Source of the DNA: an uncultured Ruminococcus sp.
GTDB lineage: Bacteria > Bacillota > Clostridia > Oscillospirales > CAG-272
Assembly: GCA_902791785.1 (NCBI GenBank)
Contig: CADAXH010000151.1
Span: 1 to 5,607 of the forward strand
Direction of reading: 5' to 3'
Length of the DNA stretch: 5,607 nucleotides
The translations under genes and the position numbers were made by a program. The notes below the pieces were generated by a model. The model was not told where the DNA came from, ran no database searches, and was given only the letters and a program-made list of their open reading frames with translations. Below, piece after piece: positions 1-5,607 of this stretch (position 1 is the first letter of the stretch; each line of letters begins with the position of its first letter).

Positions 1-648
1 ATTGACGGTTTTGCCGGTGAATTCTTTAATGAAAACATCTGCACGGAAGGTTTCCCTGCAGATAAGCTTCTTGATGCACATAGGGCAATATCTTCAAGAG
101 TCATTGTAAAGCTGTATGGTCACTCGCTTGAAAAGAAACACATAGATTCCGTCCTTGACATGCTGGCATCGGGAAAAGACAACTCTCCTGTAATACTTCC
201 TGGAAAGATTGCAGCATATACTGAAAACGGATTCTTGAAAATGGAACCGCAATCGGAACTTGAGACCGAGTCAAGACCGGAATACCGTTATCCTCTTGAA
301 TTCCGCCATTTCAAAGAAGGATTCGTCATTTCAAAAACGGAACAGAACATTGACGGGTATGAACTTACAGGCTTCAGCTGCTTTAATAATGAAGACATTG
401 ACAGAATCGTAGTCAGAAGCTGGACAGGAAAAGATTCGTACAGGTTCTGGAAGATGACAAGAAACATAAAGAAAGTCAGCTCGTCTTTGCCGAGCGAAAA
501 AAGAAACATCCGTCCTGTATTTGAACTGGACGGCGCAGTTGTCTGGTACCCGGGATACCCGAGCCGGGACAACTTAAAGCAAGGCGAAGGAAACACGACA
601 ATATATTATTACGAGAAAGAGGCAAACCAAATTGAATCAGGACATTGA
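1..648 (+). CDS. tilS: tRNA(Ile)-lysidine synthase, C-terminal part (5' end outside window)
   Basis: The reading frame is open from the first base, giving 215 residues that end at TGA 646-648. The N-terminal PP-loop ATPase domain that makes lysidine at C34 of the AUA-reading tRNA-Ile lies upstream of the window. Two later parts are visible. First is the helical middle section around bases 90-240: SRVIVKLY, then KKHIDSVLDML and a LPGKIAAY strand, matching the family pattern of R.I..L, a helix before ..LL, and a LPGG-like strand. Second is the small C-terminal TilS_C domain, about bases 400-620, with IVVRSW, a K-rich NIKKVSSSLP segment and the ending RPVFELDGAVVWYPGY. In the C-terminal domain the usual PGDR-like turn reads TGKD. 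The end overlaps hpt by 17 bases, which suggests coupled translation. The tilS-hpt neighbourhood supports the call. Identification rests on these motifs and context, because the catalytic SGGxDS loop is not in view. Confidence 0.85.
   Translation: MDGFAGEFFNENICTEGFPADKLLDAHRAISSRVIVKLYGHSLEKKHIDSVLDMLASGKDNSPVILPGKIAAYTENGFLKMEPQSELETESRPEYRYPLEFRHFKEGFVISKTEQNIDGYELTGFSCFNNEDIDRIVVRSWTGKDSYRFWKMTRNIKKVSSSLPSEKRNIRPVFELDGAVVWYPGYPSRDNLKQGEGNTTIYYYEKEANQIESGH
615..622 (+). promoter_or_regulatory. Ribosome binding site for hpt, selecting a TTG start
   Basis: The purine run GAAAGAGG ends 9 bases before TTG 632. It lies inside the tilS coding sequence and supports TTG as the hpt start. The next in-frame ATG (695) would remove the first 21 residues, which match the family's N-terminus. 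Confidence 0.7.
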
Positions 649-1171
649 AAGAATCCTCATCACTGAAGAGGAAATTGACGGGATAGTAACAAAAATGGCA
701 GGCGAGATAAGCCGCGACTATGAAGGAAAGAACCTTTTGCTCCTCGGAATCCTGAAAGGCTCTGTTGTTTTTATGGGCGAACTCATGAAAAGAGTGTCCA
801 TACCTGTTCAGATAGACTTCATGAAAGTATCTTCTTACGGATCAGGCACAAAATCCAGCGGTGTAATAGACATCCTGCTTGACATAAGAAGAAAGGATAT
901 TGACAAGTGCGACATTCTGATTGTCGAAGACATTATTGACTCAGGCAAAACCCTGTCTTATCTTGTCAAATACCTAAAGCAGAAAGGCGCAAAGAGCGTC
1001 AAGACATGCACTATGCTCGACAAACCTTCAAGACGCGAAGTGGATTTCCACTCGGACTACGTCGGTTGCGAAATACCTGATCTGTTCGTTGTCGGTTACG
1101 GTCTTGATTACAATGAAAACTACAGGGCTCTGCCTTATGTCGGAGTTCTCAAAGAAGAAATATACAGATAA
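632..1171 (+). CDS. hpt: Hypoxanthine (hypoxanthine-guanine) phosphoribosyltransferase
   Basis: This is a cytoplasmic purine salvage enzyme that joins hypoxanthine or guanine to PRPP, giving IMP or GMP plus pyrophosphate. The 179-residue length is typical of bacterial HPRT. Visible elements in order are: the LKGS pyrophosphate-binding loop at 41-44; the flexible SSYGSGT loop at 67-73; the PRPP signature VEDIIDSGKT at 98-107, where D103 aligns with the catalytic Asp of the human enzyme (D137); K131 in LDKPSRR, the purine O6-contacting lysine; and FVVGYGLDYNE at 152-162, with F152 stacking on the base and D159 nearby. The start is TTG 632, chosen because MNQDIERILITEEEI matches the usual N-terminus and a good ribosome binding site precedes it. 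It overlaps the end of tilS by 17 bases, and proS follows after 14 bases. All key residues are present, so it should be active. Guanine versus xanthine preference cannot be read from the sequence. Confidence 0.96.
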   Translation: MNQDIERILITEEEIDGIVTKMAGEISRDYEGKNLLLLGILKGSVVFMGELMKRVSIPVQIDFMKVSSYGSGTKSSGVIDILLDIRRKDIDKCDILIVEDIIDSGKTLSYLVKYLKQKGAKSVKTCTMLDKPSRREVDFHSDYVGCEIPDLFVVGYGLDYNENYRALPYVGVLKEEIYR

Positions 1172-1177
1172 AGAGGA
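1172..1177 (+). promoter_or_regulatory. Ribosome binding site for proS
   Basis: AGAGGA lies 8 bases before ATG 1186 and directly after the hpt stop codon. This favours ATG 1186 over the second in-frame ATG at 1192, although that start is also within reach of the site (14 bases) and would shorten the protein by only two residues. Confidence 0.7.
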
Positions 1178-1185
1178 AACATCTT

Positions 1186-2913
1186 ATGGTAATGAAAGTA
1201 TCCAAACTTGTAGGTGAACATTTCAAGGAAGCACCTGCAGACTGCACTATAGAGAGCCATTCAATAATGGTCAGAGGCGGATATATAAAAGGAGTCGGAG
1301 CAGGAATCTACTCTCTCTACCCGCCCACAAAGAGAATCACCAGAAAGATTGAAAACATTCTCAGAGAAGAGATGGACAATATAGGCGGACAGGAAGTACT
1401 GTTCCCCGTCGTCATGCCCGCTTCACTCTGGAAAGAATCCGGAAGATACGATTCAATCGGAAGCGAACTCCTGAGATTCACAGACAGAACCGGAACAGAC
1501 ATGGTTCTCGGAATGACTCACGAAGAGGCATCCGTTCAGATGTGCAGGGTTGCAGCTCAGACATATACAAAATATCCGTATATGATCTACCAGATCCAGA
1601 CCAAGTTCCGCGATGAGCCGAGAGCAAGAGGCGGCCTTATCCGTGTAAGGGAATTCACGATGAAAGACGCATATTCCTTCCACACTTCATGGGAAGATCT
1701 GCAGGCTTACTACCAGGTATGCTATGACGCATACATGAGAATATTCAGAAGATGCGGACTCAAGCAGTTCATCGCAGTAAAGAGCGACTCCGGAATGATG
1801 GGAGGAAGCATTTCCCACGAATTCATGTCACTTACGGATATAGGCGAAGACACACTCGTAATCTGTCCTGAGTGCGGATACAGTTCAAACATGGAAGCTG
1901 CCGACTGCAAAGTCGAGCCGGACCTCTCTTTTGATGAAGCTCCTCTCGAGCTTGTTGAGACTCCAAATATGAAGACAATAGCAGATGTTGCTAAATTCCT
2001 CGGAAGAACACCGAAATCCATCTGTAAAGCAGTCGTTTACCAGGAGAACGCTACAGACAAATATGTCATTGCATATCTCAGAGGCGACCTCGAAGTCAAC
2101 GAGACAAAACTCAGAAACTATCTCAAGACTGAAATACATCCCGCAGCTACAATAACAGCTGAATCCGGCATTGTTGAAGGATTCATAGGACCTGTAGGCG
2201 GAGCTGACTGCAGAGTCGTATTCGACAAGTCACTCGTCCCCGAAAAGAACCTTGCATGCGGAGCAAACAAATTGAATTACCACTACACGGGATTCAATCT
2301 TAATAGAGACTGCCCGAACGCAGATGTCGCAGATTTTGCCAAATCCTATGAAGGCGCAGAATGCCCTGTATGCGGAAAGCACTCAATAACAATCAAAAAA
2401 GGTATTGAGATAGGCAACATATTCCAGCTCGGAACAAAATATACAAAATCCATGAACATGGAATACATAGACAAAGACGGAACAAGCAAAAACCCGATCA
2501 TGGGCTGTTACGGAATAGGAGTAGGCAGACTTGCCGCTTCCGTATGCCAGGAGAGCCGCGACGAATACGGTCCGATCTGGCCTATGTCCATAGCACCGTG
2601 GCAGGTTGAAGTATGCAACCTCCGTGCAGACGACGAGACTGTATCCGGAATAGCAGACAAACTGGCACAGGACCTCGACGCAAAAGGTGTAGAAGTACTT
2701 TATGACGATCGAAACGTAAGACCGGGCGTCATGTTTGCTGATGCAGACCTCTACGGAATTCCTGTAAGAGCCGTTGTAAGCCCGAAGACATGCGAAAGAA
2801 GCGCAGTCGAAGTAAGCTACAGGGACAAATCCGCAAGATTCGACGTTTCAATAGACGAAGCAGCCGACAAAATCAAGAGCATAGTTGAAGAAATGCTCGC
2901 ACAATACAAATAG
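1186..2913 (+). CDS. proS: Prolyl-tRNA synthetase, bacterial type with editing domain
   Basis: This class II aminoacyl-tRNA synthetase charges tRNA-Pro with proline in the cytoplasm. The 575 residues match the bacterial-type enzyme (E. coli about 572). Visible in order are: the N-terminal catalytic core with the motif 1 region around 66-80; the THEE element at 111-114; class II motif 2 from FRDEPRARGG (141-150) to FTMKDAYSF (157-165); an inserted YbaK-like editing domain at roughly 240-400 that hydrolyses Ala-tRNA-Pro, with K281 in SICKAVVY probably matching the essential editing lysine of E. coli (K279); GIEIGNIFQLGTKY at 406-419; motif 3 MGCYGIGVGRLAAS at 439-452; and the anticodon-binding domain from about 466 to the end, including DDRNVRPGVMFADADL. 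Two CxxC pairs, C228/C231 and C393/C396, flank the editing domain and could bind zinc, which is inference. The frame is intact and no key motif is missing. The next gene begins 15 bases after the stop. Confidence 0.97.
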   Translation: MVMKVSKLVGEHFKEAPADCTIESHSIMVRGGYIKGVGAGIYSLYPPTKRITRKIENILREEMDNIGGQEVLFPVVMPASLWKESGRYDSIGSELLRFTDRTGTDMVLGMTHEEASVQMCRVAAQTYTKYPYMIYQIQTKFRDEPRARGGLIRVREFTMKDAYSFHTSWEDLQAYYQVCYDAYMRIFRRCGLKQFIAVKSDSGMMGGSISHEFMSLTDIGEDTLVICPECGYSSNMEAADCKVEPDLSFDEAPLELVETPNMKTIADVAKFLGRTPKSICKAVVYQENATDKYVIAYLRGDLEVNETKLRNYLKTEIHPAATITAESGIVEGFIGPVGGADCRVVFDKSLVPEKNLACGANKLNYHYTGFNLNRDCPNADVADFAKSYEGAECPVCGKHSITIKKGIEIGNIFQLGTKYTKSMNMEYIDKDGTSKNPIMGCYGIGVGRLAASVCQESRDEYGPIWPMSIAPWQVEVCNLRADDETVSGIADKLAQDLDAKGVEVLYDDRNVRPGVMFADADLYGIPVRAVVSPKTCERSAVEVSYRDKSARFDVSIDEAADKIKSIVEEMLAQYK

Positions 2914-2918
2914 GAAAG
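2912..2918 (+). promoter_or_regulatory. Ribosome binding site for the ZIP transporter gene
   Basis: AGGAAAG overlaps the proS stop codon (TAG 2911-2913) and ends 10 bases before ATG 2929. It is the only reasonable initiation site for this gene. Confidence 0.6.
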
Positions 2919-2928
2919 AACCATTCTT

Positions 2929-3647
2929 ATGATCCAAAACACAATTATCGGTCTGATGATTCCTTTTCTGGGAACAATACTGGGTTCAGCCTGCGTATTC
3001 TTCCTGAAAAAGGACATGAGCGAAAACCTTAAAAAGGCGCTGTCGGGATTTGCCGCAGGCGTCATGGTTGCAGCATCAATCTGGAGCCTCATAATTCCGG
3101 CCATGGAACAGTCTTCTGACATGGGCAAACTGTCCTTTGTACCTGCCGTAATAGGATTCTGGTTCGGAATACTGTTCCTGCTCGCAATAGATGCACTGAC
3201 TCCTCACCTTCATGCCAACTCAAAAGAACCTGAAGGTGTAAAGTCGAGACTTAAGAATACGACAATGCTCGTTCTTGCCGAGAAGAGACAGTTTCTTTCT
3301 CAGCTGCCCTGACACTCGCAATAGGTCTGGCCATCCAGAACTTCCCGGAAGGATCCATAGTTTCGGGACCGATGCTCTCTGAAGGAACATCAAAAGGAAA
3401 AGCATTCGGTTACGGCGTGCTCTCGGGAGCCGTCGAACCCGTTGCCGCTGCAATAACAATAATCGCCACGACATTCATAAAGTCCGCACTGCCCTACCTT
3501 CTCGGTTTTGCGGCAGGCGCCATGATATATGCCGTTGTGGAAGAACTTGTACCCGAGATGTCCCAGGGAAAACATTCGAATATAGGGACCATTTCATTTG
3601 CATTTGGTTTCACGCTGATGCTCGCGCTCGACGTGGCACTCGGATAA
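2929..3647 (+). pseudogene. ZIP-family divalent metal transporter, broken by an internal frameshifting deletion
   Basis: Intact ZIP proteins are inner-membrane carriers that import zinc, iron or other divalent metals. Bases 2929-3312 encode 127 residues: TM1 (about 4-26), TM2 with the GFAAGVMVAAS signature (about 40-60), TM3 (about 68-90) and the loop DALTPHLH, followed by TTMLVLA. The frame then runs into unrelated residues and stops at 3310. The rest of the family sequence continues in another frame, from about 3280 to TAA 3645: ALTLAIGLAIQNFPEG (TM5, from 3306), then LSGAVEPVAAA, GFAAGAMIYAVVEELVP and the final MLALDVALG. Between TMLVLA and AIQNFPEG only 50 bases remain, whereas relatives have about 38 codons there. 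The missing piece includes the TM4 HNIPEG motif, half of the two-metal transport site. Neither fragment is likely to transport metal. The second piece has an ATG at 3372 but only a weak, close ribosome binding site. A sequencing or assembly error is the main alternative to a true pseudogene. Confidence 0.85.
3277..3300 (+). other. Inferred deletion junction in the ZIP gene
   Basis: The original frame follows the family up to Ala at 3277-3279 (end of TMLVLA). Family-like residues ETVSFSAALTLAIG are readable from about 3285 in the frame two bases later. From remembered relatives I estimate a loss of roughly 60-67 bases, which must be of the form 3n+1. The exact breakpoint cannot be fixed without an intact relative. 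Confidence 0.7.
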
Positions 3648-3650
3648 GAA

Positions 3651-3656
3651 AGAGGA
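3651..3656 (+). promoter_or_regulatory. Ribosome binding site for the phosphorylase gene
   Basis: AGAGGA sits just after the ZIP stop codon, 4 bases before ATG 3661 (5 bases counted from AGAGG). The spacing is slightly short but usable. The next in-frame ATG (3694) has no comparable site. Confidence 0.6.
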
Positions 3657-3660
3657 ACAT

Positions 3661-5607
3661 ATGTCACTTAAAACAGAAACAGCAAGAGACAGAATGGAAA
3701 AAGGCGGAGTCAATTCCTCCGCTGCTTTTTCGTCTTCAAAAGGATACTCAGACAAAGTTTATACAGACTCTTCAAAAAGTCATTACTTCTGCGTGGAAGG
3801 TATTGCGATTGAAGCACCCGTATGTACAAATTTATTGAACAACAGAACTGTAAATGCTTTCATAAAGTCCCTGGGCAAAACAAATCTTGTATTGTCTTTC
3901 AGAAATGACAGGCTGACCCTCACAAATTCCGAGAATGTCAAGATTAATCTGCCGTCCGAAGTCAGAAAAGAAATAAAGAAAGTCTACACTGAAACAATGC
4001 TGGCTCCCGGCTACCTGGGATTAGACGGAGAACATATAATCAACCTTAAGACGGGAAAAATAGGGACGCATTACGACGTCAACCTTCTCATAGGAAACAG
4101 GTGCGGATTCCCCTCCCCGATGCTCACAACACCAAAGGGCGCACTCGATTCATTCGGCAGAGGCTCATTCAGGGCAGGTGCCGCAAGACAGGTTACAAGC
4201 ACCCAGTTCAATCTTCACCCTGAGCAGAACGGCGACCCGTCAAACAGACAGATATACATCTGCGAAAACGGAGAACAGATTTTTTCTTCACTGGACGTAA
4301 AAACGAATGTAAGAAGAGCTTTCTGCCACCACTTCCAGAACTATTCAGTAATGGAATATGAGACGGAAGACGGACTTTTTATCACAAGAACCATTTTCAT
4401 TCTGCCTTCAGAAGAAGGAATGCCCGATGCAGTAGAAACCCAGAGGGTTACAATCAGCAACAGTACAGGAACCGCAAGGAATCTTTCCGTTGTATTCACG
4501 GGAATGTTCGGACTGGCAAGTCCTGAATCCGCCATGAACGACATCATTTATGCAAGCGTGACATGGCAGGGCGGAGTCACATATGAAGGAAACAAGGCAG
4601 TTGCCCTGACGCCAAAGCCTTATCCGAACTATCTCAAAACGCAGAAGAGATTTGCCATGGTCGTGTCAAAAGGCAGATACATGGATTCATACTGCACAAA
4701 TTTTGAAGAATTCATAGGAAACGGCAATATAGAACACCCAGAAAATGTCGCTTTCCTTCCTTCAACGCTCACAATGAAAATTGCACCGTTCTTTGCGCTT
4801 TCTAAAGAAGTCACAGTCAGAAGTTATTCGGAAACAACAGTTGAAGAATACACGGGCTATTCATTCATATCAAACGGAGACGACAAGCCTTTCCTTGATT
4901 CGCTCTCCGCTTTCTCAAAAAAATATGCGGACAGTGCTTCATTTGACGCTTCATTCAAAGCGGTCAGACAGTTCCACAAGAAGTATTCCGACTTCCTTAA
5001 GATAGATACCGGAGACATTTTATATGACTCATATGTAAACAACAATCTTCCCTTCCAGGTGTATTACCAGAGCTTCATTTCAAGATCTTTTGCCTGGACC
5101 CAGAAAGCTTTCAGGGAAATAGGGTTCAGGGAAATCCAGGATCTGTTCGCCTCCATGTATTATATAATAGGAATGGGAAAGGCGGATCTTGCCAAATCCA
5201 TGCTCATCCAGTGGGTTCAGAATGTTTATCCCATGGGATACGCAAACCACAATTTCTACTCAACGGGCAAAGAACCCGGAGACTGCTCGGACGACGCACT
5301 CTGGCTGATCCAGGGAGTCTACAAATATGTGACCCTGACTTCAGACAAACAATTCCTCAATGAAAAATACAAGATGGCAGGAACAGAAGAAAAAAGAAAG
5401 GTATATGATACCCTTCTTGCAATCCTGAACTACAGCGCTTCCATAAGCGTAGGCAAACACGGACTGCCTCTGCTCGACAAAGCTGACTGGAATGATACAT
5501 TAAGGCTCAATCCCGACTGGATAAACGGCCCTGAAAAAGAAAAAAGATATGCTATTCAGCTGAATGAATCCAAAGAGAGTTACGGGACAAGATATGTTTC
5601 AAGTGAC
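3661..5607 (+). CDS. Large GH94-related glycoside phosphorylase, N-terminal part (3' end outside window)
   Basis: The frame is open from ATG 3661 to the window end (649 residues, no stop). Such enzymes split a beta-glucan oligosaccharide with phosphate, releasing glucose 1-phosphate. No signal peptide or membrane segment is seen, so it should be cytoplasmic. Residues 1-40 are polar and Ser-rich. About 41-400 looks like the beta-sandwich half, including NLLIGNRCGFPSP (141-153) and FNLHPEQNGDPSNRQIYI (183-200). From about 460 the helical barrel begins: YYQSFISRSFAWTQ, GFREIQDLFASMYY (488-501), then GDCSDDALWLIQGVYKY (540-556). ADWND at 608-612 matches the GH94 active-site motif, and D612 aligns with the general acid Asp of cellobiose and chitobiose phosphorylases. 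The long region before the barrel fits the roughly 1,100-residue oligoglucan phosphorylases (1,2-beta-oligoglucan type, or the related GH149/GH161 beta-1,3 types) better than cellobiose phosphorylase of about 800. The substrate cannot be settled here. The gene starts 13 bases after the ZIP stop, so it is probably cotranscribed. Confidence 0.78.
   Translation, partial: MSLKTETARDRMEKGGVNSSAAFSSSKGYSDKVYTDSSKSHYFCVEGIAIEAPVCTNLLNNRTVNAFIKSLGKTNLVLSFRNDRLTLTNSENVKINLPSEVRKEIKKVYTETMLAPGYLGLDGEHIINLKTGKIGTHYDVNLLIGNRCGFPSPMLTTPKGALDSFGRGSFRAGAARQVTSTQFNLHPEQNGDPSNRQIYICENGEQIFSSLDVKTNVRRAFCHHFQNYSVMEYETEDGLFITRTIFILPSEEGMPDAVETQRVTISNSTGTARNLSVVFTGMFGLASPESAMNDIIYASVTWQGGVTYEGNKAVALTPKPYPNYLKTQKRFAMVVSKGRYMDSYCTNFEEFIGNGNIEHPENVAFLPSTLTMKIAPFFALSKEVTVRSYSETTVEEYTGYSFISNGDDKPFLDSLSAFSKKYADSASFDASFKAVRQFHKKYSDFLKIDTGDILYDSYVNNNLPFQVYYQSFISRSFAWTQKAFREIGFREIQDLFASMYYIIGMGKADLAKSMLIQWVQNVYPMGYANHNFYSTGKEPGDCSDDALWLIQGVYKYVTLTSDKQFLNEKYKMAGTEEKRKVYDTLLAILNYSASISVGKHGLPLLDKADWNDTLRLNPDWINGPEKEKRYAIQLNESKESYGTRYVSSD

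Noticed and set aside
1317..2139. Several minus-strand open frames within proS
   Set aside because: They lie opposite a clearly conserved proS reading frame and encode no recognisable protein; the antisense openness follows from codon bias.
3280..3312. Programmed ribosomal frameshift in the ZIP gene
   Set aside because: No slippery heptamer or downstream hairpin is apparent, and a frameshift would not restore the missing TM4 residues.
3220..3474. Minus-strand open frame of 84 codons across the ZIP deletion
   Set aside because: It is Arg/Leu-rich antisense shadow of the ZIP gene, with no ribosome binding site or family resemblance.
3372..3647. Separate small membrane protein gene of 91 codons starting at ATG 3372
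   Set aside because: Its residues are the C-terminal half of a ZIP transporter, the family similarity extends upstream of the ATG to about 3285, and the site before the ATG (GGGA, 3 bases away) is a poor ribosome binding site. It is a fragment of the broken gene.
3590..3660. Possible internal promoter before the phosphorylase gene
   Set aside because: A TTGCAT-like element near 3598 has no acceptable -10 partner at 16-18 bases, and the 13-base gap suggests cotranscription.
4781..5005. Plus-strand 74-codon frame and neighbouring minus-strand frames within the phosphorylase
   Set aside because: They are out of frame with the continuous GH94-like frame, and the protein sequence looks random with no initiation signal.
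5110..5135. Direct repeat of TTCAGGGAAAT with a 15-base period
   Set aside because: It encodes FREIG-FREIQ in the barrel of the phosphorylase; two copies of 11 bases in a coding helix are most simply explained by the protein sequence, not by a mobile or regulatory repeat.

Overview
The window is a dense, one-directional stretch of bacterial chromosome of moderate GC content. All five genes lie on the + strand with 13 to 15 base gaps, or a 17 base overlap, between them, so it reads as one operon or part of one. Both ends cut through genes. Arg is mostly AGA/AGG, Ile is often ATA, and ribosome binding sites are purine-rich AGAGGA/AGGAAAG types. The closest resemblance I can judge by eye is an anaerobic Clostridia-like (Bacillota) or Spirochaetota genome, possibly from a gut or rumen community. 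That placement is tentative, since there is no rRNA or other marker to decide it.

Layout: (1) the 3' part of tilS (tRNA-Ile lysidine synthase), bases 1-648; (2) hpt (hypoxanthine phosphoribosyltransferase), 632-1171, starting with TTG inside the end of tilS; (3) proS (prolyl-tRNA synthetase of the bacterial type with an inserted editing domain), 1186-2913; (4) a ZIP-family metal transporter gene, 2929-3647, which appears broken by an internal deletion that also shifts the frame; (5) the first 649 codons of a large glycoside phosphorylase related to GH94, 3661 to the window end. There is no gene-free stretch longer than 15 bases, and I see no RNA gene, insertion sequence, CRISPR array, convincing promoter or terminator.

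Functionally, the first three genes are housekeeping (tRNA decoding, purine salvage, tRNA charging). The tilS-hpt pairing is a widespread bacterial arrangement, but proS sits where ftsH is often found. The last two genes are accessory: divalent-metal uptake, probably lost here, and cytoplasmic phosphorolysis of an imported beta-glucan oligosaccharide to a sugar 1-phosphate. I did not find an undescribed system. The most noteworthy points are the deletion in the ZIP gene, which removes the TM4 metal-binding motif, and the unresolved substrate of the large phosphorylase.
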